Positions 32,789 to 37,807 of a stretch of DNA of 37,807 nucleotides are shown here, one piece after another (positions within the stretch are counted from its first letter, which is position 1; each line of letters opens with the position of its first letter). The notes under the pieces were generated by a model. That model saw nothing but the letters and a program-made list of their open reading frames with translations. It had not been told where the DNA came from and ran no database searches. Position numbers and translations under genes: made by a program. Origin of the DNA: Deltaproteobacteria bacterium (GTDB lineage: Bacteria; Myxococcota_A; UBA9160; UBA4427); the NCBI GenBank assembly GCA_019310975.1, contig JAFDDH010000036.1:1-37807 (forward strand). The letters run 5' to 3'.

Positions 32789-33430
32789 TCAGGGCTCGAT
32801 CAATCCATGCCGCAGCGCGTAGCGAACCAGCTCGGTGGCCTTGCGAACGCCCAGCTTGCGCATCAGGCTCGTGCGATGCGCTTCCACCGTCTTGGTGCTG
32901 ATCTTCAGCTCTACGGCGATCTCCTTGGCGGAGAGACCATCGGCAATCAAGTGCAAGACCTCGCGCTCACGTCCGGAGAGCAGCGAGAAGGGCTCATTCC
33001 CGGGCTGCTTGGGGCTGCGTAGCTGGTCCACGATCTCCTTGGCGACCACCGGGCTGAAGTAGCTGCCGCCGTTCATCACCTCGCGGATCGCGGTCACGAT
33101 CTCGGCCGCCCGTCCGTTCTTGAGAACGTATCCGTCGGCGCCGAGCGCAATGGCGCTCTGGATGAAGGGTGGGTCACCATGTACGGAGAGCAGGATGACC
33201 TTGACGCTCGGATGCTTGGCTCGCAGTCGTTCGAGTGTTTCGAGCCCGCCCAGGCGGGGCATCGTGATGTCGAGCACGACGACCTGTGGCTGGTGCTTCT
33301 CGACCTGCTCGAGTACTTCGCGCCCGTCGCTGGCTTCACCCGAAACCTTCAGATCCGGCTCGGATTCGAGCAGCCTTCTCAGACCTTCACGTACAATGCC
33401 GTGGTCGTCGGCGACCAATACTGATATCAC
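32789..33430 (-). CDS. NarL/FixJ-family response regulator
   Basis: A 213-aa two-component transcription regulator. Receiver domain about 1-118: acidic pair in VLVADDH, phosphorylatable Asp54 in VVLDITMPRLGG, Ser in LLSVHG and Lys in YVLKNG. LuxR-type HTH about 148-210: LSGREREVLHLIADGLSAKE and KTVEAHRTSLMRKLGV. The GTG at 33430 gives the usual MISVLVADDH start; a TTG 36 nt further upstream is possible. No histidine kinase is in the window, so the signal is unknown. It ends exactly where the convergent rRNA methyltransferase ends. Confidence 0.92.
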   Translation of the reverse strand: MISVLVADDHGIVREGLRRLLESEPDLKVSGEASDGREVLEQVEKHQPQVVVLDITMPRLGGLETLERLRAKHPSVKVILLSVHGDPPFIQSAIALGADGYVLKNGRAAEIVTAIREVMNGGSYFSPVVAKEIVDQLRSPKQPGNEPFSLLSGREREVLHLIADGLSAKEIAVELKISTKTVEAHRTSLMRKLGVRKATELVRYALRHGLIEP

Positions 33431-33710
33431 CCATTCAGGGTAGCCAATTCGAGCCCGTTCATTCAATCATCTGATCCAGCTTGCCGATCGAATGATGACA
33501 GCCCGGAACGCCCCGGGTAGGATGTCCGAGGGGGAAAGCGGCTGGCTCGAACGTCGCCGGCCCATCACGAGCGCTATGTCGCCGTTTCAGCCGATCGCAG
33601 AGTGGAGTCGCGGCCGCCGCCCCCGGGCGCCGATCAATCTGCACCCGGGGGCGGATCCCACCGCCTGCCGTCCGAACGGTGAAAGTGCTCGCGGCCAGCG
33701 AGGTATGACA

Positions 33711-34391
33711 ATGTGTCGCTTCTTTCTCTACGTCGAGGGCCCACGCGATCGCGACATCCTGCGGGTCTGGGCGCGGCGTCTCTCGCCCGTCCTCGCGCGT
33801 ACACTCGACTCCTCGACCGTGATTCTCGGGGGGAGAAGGCCTGCTCGTGCGGTGAAACATTTCCGTGATGAACGCGGCAATCAGGACGGTGCACGCGGCA
33901 TCGTCGTGCTGGACCGCGACCATCACACGGTCGACGACGCGCGACTGCTCTCGGATCCCGGCCTGGAACTCTTCACCTGGAGCCGGCGGCACATCGAGAG
34001 CTATCTGCTGGTCCCCGCGGCCATGCGCAGACTACTCGCGGGCCGGCCGGATCCCGGCCGTCTGGACCGCTTGATCGAGGACCACCTGCCGGCCGCCCAC
34101 GACGAGGAGGCCTGCCGTGCCGTCAACGCCAAGCATCTGCTCGGCCACAAGGGACCGCTGGCGATTGGCCTTGGCGGTGAGCTGGCGCCGGGTGAGATCG
34201 CGCGCTGCATGCGGACCGACGAGCTGCATCCCGACGTGCTCGACCTCTACGCTCGCATCCGAGACGCGCTGGGGCTGAACGGTCCGCCGCTCCAAGTGGT
34301 GCGCCGCCGTCAGCGTCCAGACCCATTCCCCCAGGTTCAGCAAGCTGACCAAGACGACTCAGCCCAGCAAACCGAACGGAACCCGGGCTGA
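33711..34391 (+). CDS. Stand-alone TOPRIM-domain protein (OLD-nuclease-like)
   Basis: A 226-aa protein with a TOPRIM fold at its N-terminus: the Glu motif FLYVEGPRDRDIL (Glu9) and the Asp-x-Asp motif GIVVLDRDHH (Asp68, Asp70). RRHIESYLL (residues 92-100) resembles the segment after TOPRIM in OLD/DUF4435 nucleases. The ATPase half found in OLD proteins is absent. The last 30 residues are Gln/Asp-rich and disordered. Start: GAGGT lies 6 nt before the ATG at 33711; an ATG at 33705 is too near the site. A metal-dependent nuclease or phosphotransfer role is inferred. A minigene array and a HAD gene follow. Confidence 0.65.
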   Translation: MCRFFLYVEGPRDRDILRVWARRLSPVLARTLDSSTVILGGRRPARAVKHFRDERGNQDGARGIVVLDRDHHTVDDARLLSDPGLELFTWSRRHIESYLLVPAAMRRLLAGRPDPGRLDRLIEDHLPAAHDEEACRAVNAKHLLGHKGPLAIGLGGELAPGEIARCMRTDELHPDVLDLYARIRDALGLNGPPLQVVRRRQRPDPFPQVQQADQDDSAQQTERNPG

Positions 34392-34422
34392 GGGCGCCGG
34401 CCGGTACGATCCGGCGCGCGTC

Positions 34423-34506
34423 GATGAAGATCCGTCGATGATGATCTGTGGATGAAGATCCTCCGATGAAGGTCTTCCGATGAGGGTCCTCCGATGAAGA
34501 TCCTCG
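34423..34506 (+). repeat. Six 14-nt units forming a chain of coupled mini-ORFs before the HAD gene
   Basis: Units start at 34423, 34437, 34451, 34465, 34479 and 34493; the consensus is GATGAAGATCCTCC. Each contains an ATG. In units 1-5 that ATG opens a 5-codon ORF (M-K-I-R-R, M-M-I-C-G, M-K-I-L-R, M-K-V-F-R, M-R-V-L-R) and the TGA overlaps the next ATG by 2 nt (ATGA). The sixth ATG, at 34494, is the start of the HAD gene (M-K-I-L). Purines after each ATG change from GAAGA to GAGGG toward the gene and could serve as ribosome-binding sites. Confidence 0.9.
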
Positions 34507-35282
34507 CGCTCGACTTCGACGGTGTGATCTCGGACAGCGCCGCCGAGTCCTTCGTGGTTGCGTTGAGAACATACACGAGAATGCGTTACGACACAAAGCT
34601 CGTGCAAGTCGCCCGCGGGATCGAGCTCCTCTCGCCGGAAGCGCTACGCCGCCACCCGCTCTATCTCGGCTTCCTGGAGCTGATGCCCCTGGGCAACCGC
34701 GCGGAGGACTTCGCGGTGGTGCTGGCGATCCTCGAAGCGGGCATCCGTGTGAAGAGCCAGGCCGACTACGATGCGCAGCGCAACGCACAGCCACGCACCT
34801 TCCTCGACGCCTTCCACACCCGATTCTACGCGGAGCGCCGGCGTCTTGCGGACGGCGATCGCTCGGCCTGGCTCGCCCTGCTCGGCCCCTACCCCGACTT
34901 CATCCCGCTGCTGCGCCGCTGGTCGGCGCAGGTCATCCTCGCCCTGGCCACTGCCAAGGATCACCGCACAGTGGCGATCCTGCTGGACGACTACCGGATC
35001 GCGGATCTTTTCAGCGACGGCCGCATCCTCGACAAGGAGGCCGGACGGGGCAAGCGAGCCCATCTGACCGCCCTCTCGCGGCGGCTGGGCGTGGACTTCT
35101 CGGACATGACCTTCGTCGACGACAAGGTCAACCACCTCGAGGACGTGGCGGGCCTGGGGGTGCGCTGCGCGTTGGCCGGCTGGGGGTACAACGGCTCGCG
35201 GGAGCACGTACGGGCGCGCGAGCAAGGCTTTCTGGTCTGCGAGCTGGCCGATGTCGAGCACCTCCTCTTTGGTGACGCCTGA
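34494..35282 (+). CDS. HAD-superfamily hydrolase
   Basis: A 262-aa haloacid-dehalogenase-type phosphatase. Motif I is LALDFDGVISDS (Asp7 nucleophile, Asp9), motif II about residue 150 (ALATAKD, Thr), motif III Lys in DKEAGRGKRAHL, and motif IV TFVDDKVNHLED (paired Asp). Residues about 20-140 form a helical cap, so a small organic phosphate is a likely substrate. No signal peptide. The start codon is the sixth ATG of a 14-nt repeat array, and GAGGG 7 nt upstream, inside unit 5, is the ribosome-binding site. It lies 102 nt after the TOPRIM gene. The exact substrate is not deducible. Confidence 0.88.
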   Translation: MKILALDFDGVISDSAAESFVVALRTYTRMRYDTKLVQVARGIELLSPEALRRHPLYLGFLELMPLGNRAEDFAVVLAILEAGIRVKSQADYDAQRNAQPRTFLDAFHTRFYAERRRLADGDRSAWLALLGPYPDFIPLLRRWSAQVILALATAKDHRTVAILLDDYRIADLFSDGRILDKEAGRGKRAHLTALSRRLGVDFSDMTFVDDKVNHLEDVAGLGVRCALAGWGYNGSREHVRAREQGFLVCELADVEHLLFGDA

Positions 35283-35508
35283 CACGGCAGACCTTCTGCG
35301 CTTCCTCTATGCAACGAGACTTCAGCCGGCCGCAGTTCCCGCAGGGGAAACACTTGGAATCATGGGCGGGGACCCAGTACCCTGTCGCGACCGCCCGTAC
35401 AGTCCTGAACTCCACGTCTCGCCTACCCGGCTCGGCGTGAAGATCCGTCGAGGGTCGAGCTGCGAGGGCCGCGGTCCGGCTCTTCGATCATCGGACGAGA
35501 GCCGAGCG

Positions 35509-36063
35509 ATGCCCGAGCTGCGCATGCACGCCGAACGAACCCCGAATCCAGAGAGTGTGAAATGGGTTCTGGGTCGCGCCATCGTGCCGGACGGCGGCTG
35601 CGCGACCTTTGGTCCGGAGGTCGACGCCGGAATCTCGCCGCTGGCCGCCATCCTGCTGGCCGTCGAGGGTGTCGAGCGGATCCTGCTGGGATCCGACTTC
35701 GTGACCATCACCAAGTCGAGCGAGGTGGCCTGGAGCGAGCTGGCCGGTCCGGTCCCCGCGGCGATCCGCGCCTGGGCGGTCTCGGATGAGCCGGCGCTGG
35801 GCCCGGCTTGGGCACCGCCGGAGGCGATCGAGGACGACGCGGTCGTCGCGCGCATACGCAGGATTCTAGATCTGGAGATTGCCCCCTACGTGGCGCAGGA
35901 CGGCGGCGAGATTGCGCTCGAGGGATTCGACGACGGCGTGGTTCGCGTGCGGCTGCGGGGGGCTTGCGAGGGCTGCCCGAGCTCGACCATCACGCTGAAG
36001 ATGGGCATCGAGGCACGTCTGCGAGAGGAAATTCCCGAGGTTCAATCGGTCGAGGCCGTTTAG
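35509..36063 (+). CDS. Nfu-type iron-sulfur scaffold/carrier protein
   Basis: A 184-aa protein of the NFU1 type that carries [4Fe-4S] clusters to client enzymes. Residues about 5-92 are the Nfu_N domain (AERTPNPESVKWVLG, then VEGVERILLGSDFVTITK). Residues about 112-183 are the NifU C-terminal domain with its C-x2-C cluster site in GACEGCPSSTITLKMGIE. The ATG at 35509 begins the family-typical N-terminus; the frame upstream is unrelated. Fe-S clients in the window include aconitase, the AOR enzyme, the TrmA-family methyltransferase and the aldo-keto reductase, though no specific link is shown. Confidence 0.92.
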   Translation: MPELRMHAERTPNPESVKWVLGRAIVPDGGCATFGPEVDAGISPLAAILLAVEGVERILLGSDFVTITKSSEVAWSELAGPVPAAIRAWAVSDEPALGPAWAPPEAIEDDAVVARIRRILDLEIAPYVAQDGGEIALEGFDDGVVRVRLRGACEGCPSSTITLKMGIEARLREEIPEVQSVEAV

Positions 36064-36284
36064 AGCCGTGTAAGGCCAGGCGGTGCGGCGAAGTAAGCGG
36101 CGTCACCGCGACCGTCTGGCGTTGGGCCGACACCGATCAGGACCTGGGGACGAGGACGAAAAGGAGCGGAGTCGGGGGGGTGAGAGAAACCAGGGGGGGA
36201 GAAGACGCGGGTTGCGCCCGCCGCCGGGCGCGCGGGGCTCGGCGCAGCGGGCCATTCGGTCTGCCCTTGCGCTCGGGCTTGCAG

Positions 36285-37649
36285 ATGAGCCGCCGCGGTC
36301 GCGCAACCATCGCCCTGCTCGTCACGCTCGTCGCATTCGGGACCGGTTTTGTGCTGCAGATTTCGCTCGACCTGGTGTCGGCGCTGCGGGTTCGGACGCC
36401 GTCCAGCCTACACGAAGCTGGATCGCAGCCCGCCGTATCCGCACGTCGCTCACGATCGCGGAGCCAAGATCCGCCGCCCGCCGTACCCAAGGATCTGATT
36501 GCGCGGCTTCCGGTCGATGCGTCGCGACAGGCCGCGGTGGTCGCCCGGGGCGGCCGCCGCTGGGTGGAGAGCGTCGTGCTCTCTCCGGGCGGCGGCGCCT
36601 ACGAGATCGAATACTCGTTCGACATCGAGCTGACGCGCCGGATTCTGCAGGTGCTCGATCGTGGACGTGTGAATCGGGGACACGTCATCGTCCTCGACCC
36701 CCGCTCCGGTCGCGTGCTCGCCTACGTGTCCACGGATCCCGAGCGCTTCCCACCGGGTGACTCGTACCCCGCGGCCTCGCTCATCAAGGTCGTGACAGCG
36801 GCCGCCGCCCTCGATCACGTACCCGAAAAGGCGCGGCGCCCGTGCCTCTATCGGGGCAACCAATACCGTTTGAATCGGTCGCGCGTGCATCGTCCGACGC
36901 GCGGAAACCCGGCATCTCTCGAGCGCGCACTGGCTACGTCCAATAATCAATGCTTCGCGCAGCTGGCGGTGGACGCCATCGGCAGCGAAAACCTGATCGA
37001 TACCATCGAGCGCTTCGGCTGGCTGGATGTGCCCGCACCCGGCCACCACGCGGGCCAGCTCGAGCCGGTCAGGGATGACTACGAGCTCGGAAAGCTCGGC
37101 TGCGGATTGTCGGGCTGTCGCATCACGCCGCTGCACGCGGCGCAGCTCGCGGCGACACTCGCCACTGGCGAGCAGGTGACCCCTTGGTGGGTGGACCAGC
37201 TCACGGATCCGAGCGGTCGCGAGCTCCGAGTCCCACGACCTGCGCCACCACGACGTGTAATTGGCGATGACCTCGCGGCCGAGCTGCGCAGCATGCTCGT
37301 GCGCACGACCACGCACGGCACGGCGCGGAGTGCATTCCGCGATGCGCGCGGCCGTCCGCGGCTGCGCGGTGTCAGGGTCGCGGGCAAGACCGGCAATCTC
37401 TCGGGCAAGCAGCCGAAGGGACGCTACGAGTGGTTCATCGGTGCCGCGCCGGCGGCCGAGCCGAGCATCGCTTTGGCGGTATTGCAGCTGCACAGCAATC
37501 TGTGGTGGTCGAAGTCCTCCGAAATCGCTGCCGATGTGCTCGAGGCGATATTTTGCGAGCGCGGACGCTGCGAAGCGGCGTTGGCAGCACGATACACCGG
37601 TGACCTGGGTGATAGAGCGACACCGATCCTGCTCTCCGATCAGCGCTGA
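36285..37649 (+). CDS. Penicillin-binding protein (D,D-transpeptidase domain)
   Basis: A 454-aa inner-membrane-anchored transpeptidase that cross-links peptidoglycan. One transmembrane helix at about 8-35 (ATIALLVTLVAFGTGFVLQI) with the body in the periplasm. The active-site set is complete: S-x-x-K as Ser165-Leu-Ile-Lys168, S-x-N as Ser219-Asn-Asn, and Lys368-Thr-Gly. The region before residue 120 is short and basic, lacking the usual dimerisation domain of class B proteins, so it is nearer to compact PBPs. The ATG at 36285 has no clear Shine-Dalgarno sequence. It lies 221 nt after the nfu gene. Confidence 0.9.
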   Translation: MSRRGRATIALLVTLVAFGTGFVLQISLDLVSALRVRTPSSLHEAGSQPAVSARRSRSRSQDPPPAVPKDLIARLPVDASRQAAVVARGGRRWVESVVLSPGGGAYEIEYSFDIELTRRILQVLDRGRVNRGHVIVLDPRSGRVLAYVSTDPERFPPGDSYPAASLIKVVTAAAALDHVPEKARRPCLYRGNQYRLNRSRVHRPTRGNPASLERALATSNNQCFAQLAVDAIGSENLIDTIERFGWLDVPAPGHHAGQLEPVRDDYELGKLGCGLSGCRITPLHAAQLAATLATGEQVTPWWVDQLTDPSGRELRVPRPAPPRRVIGDDLAAELRSMLVRTTTHGTARSAFRDARGRPRLRGVRVAGKTGNLSGKQPKGRYEWFIGAAPAAEPSIALAVLQLHSNLWWSKSSEIAADVLEAIFCERGRCEAALAARYTGDLGDRATPILLSDQR

Positions 37650-37766
37650 GCGACACCCTGCGCCGCCCAGGGGTATTTCGCGGGTACCCTATACTTCTCG
37701 TCTGACGGCCGACGCGCTATTGGACTGAGTTCGTCCGACGGCGACGGGCTCGTCGAGTGGGGAAAT

Positions 37767-37807
37767 GTGGCCGACTCCAACCTCAAAGACCGCCCCACCG
37801 CATCGGG
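37767..37807 (+). CDS. Possible first codons of another gene
   Basis: A GTG with GGGG a few nt upstream opens a frame without stops to the window end, reading V-A-D-S-N-L-K-D-R-P-T-A-S. A second ATG 2 nt earlier in another frame is less convincing. Too short to assign a function. Confidence 0.3.
   Translation, partial: MADSNLKDRPTAS

Noticed and set aside
34423-34506. Reading the 14-nt array as a CRISPR-like repeat
   Set aside because: Units are contiguous with no spacers and are far shorter than CRISPR repeats.
1-37807. tRNA or rRNA genes
   Set aside because: No TPsiC-arm-like GGTTCGAATCC with acceptor pairing and no rRNA-conserved blocks were seen on either strand.

Overview
The window is a strongly GC-rich, densely coded piece of a bacterial chromosome. 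The gene set points to a Gram-negative host: an MlaC-type phospholipid shuttle, a periplasmic PheC-AroQ enzyme, a lipoprotein M48 protease and Tat/Sec-exported proteins. The mix of an AOR-family tungsten/molybdenum oxidoreductase, many stand-alone housekeeping genes and a GAG/CTG/CTC-biased codon use suggests a deltaproteobacterial-grade lineage (Myxococcota, Desulfobacterota, Binatota or similar). That placement is inference. I see no rRNA, tRNA, CRISPR array, phage, transposase or plasmid genes.

Layout. 1-8.6 kb: MlaC-like shuttle, alpha/beta hydrolase, M20 peptidase, aconitase, TVP38/TMEM64 membrane protein, YegS-type lipid kinase and a queuosine-salvage (QNG1/DUF2419) enzyme. 8.6-18.1 kb: a secreted cyclohexadienyl dehydratase-chorismate mutase fusion, a cold-shock-domain protein, glutamine-dependent NAD synthetase, MaoC hydratase, a membrane/Tat aldo-keto reductase with two Fe-S motifs, pterin-carbinolamine dehydratase next to a DHH phosphoesterase, and an Smr-ApaH pair. 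18.1-19.07 kb is non-coding, with RNA-like hairpins and a short tandem repeat. 19.07-31 kb: an M48 lipoprotein protease, then a tungsten/molybdenum block (MoaD, AOR, two different MoeA paralogues, the second with a C-terminal periplasmic-binding-like domain), a CBS protein, a CNNM/CorC-type membrane protein, and the oppositely oriented modABC transporter. 31-37.8 kb: a split-barrel protein, a TrmA-family rRNA methyltransferase, a NarL-type response regulator, a stand-alone TOPRIM protein, a HAD hydrolase preceded by a chain of tiny overlapping ORFs, an Nfu Fe-S scaffold, a penicillin-binding protein, and possibly the first codons of another gene.

How genes work together. ModABC would import molybdate or tungstate, the MoeA proteins insert the metal into molybdopterin, MoaD supplies the dithiolene sulfur, and AOR is the likely client; the Fe-S protein Nfu lies farther away. 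The most unusual item is at 34423-34506. Six copies of a 14-nt unit each carry an ATG, and the first five each form a 5-codon ORF whose TGA overlaps the next ATG. The sixth ATG is the start of the HAD gene. It looks like a translational relay built by duplication of the gene's own start site. Other items worth a second look are the periplasmic PheC-AroQ fusion, a MoeA paralogue that has lost the paired lysines of the KPGK motif, the TOPRIM-only protein, and a TrmA-family gene with no canonical start codon.
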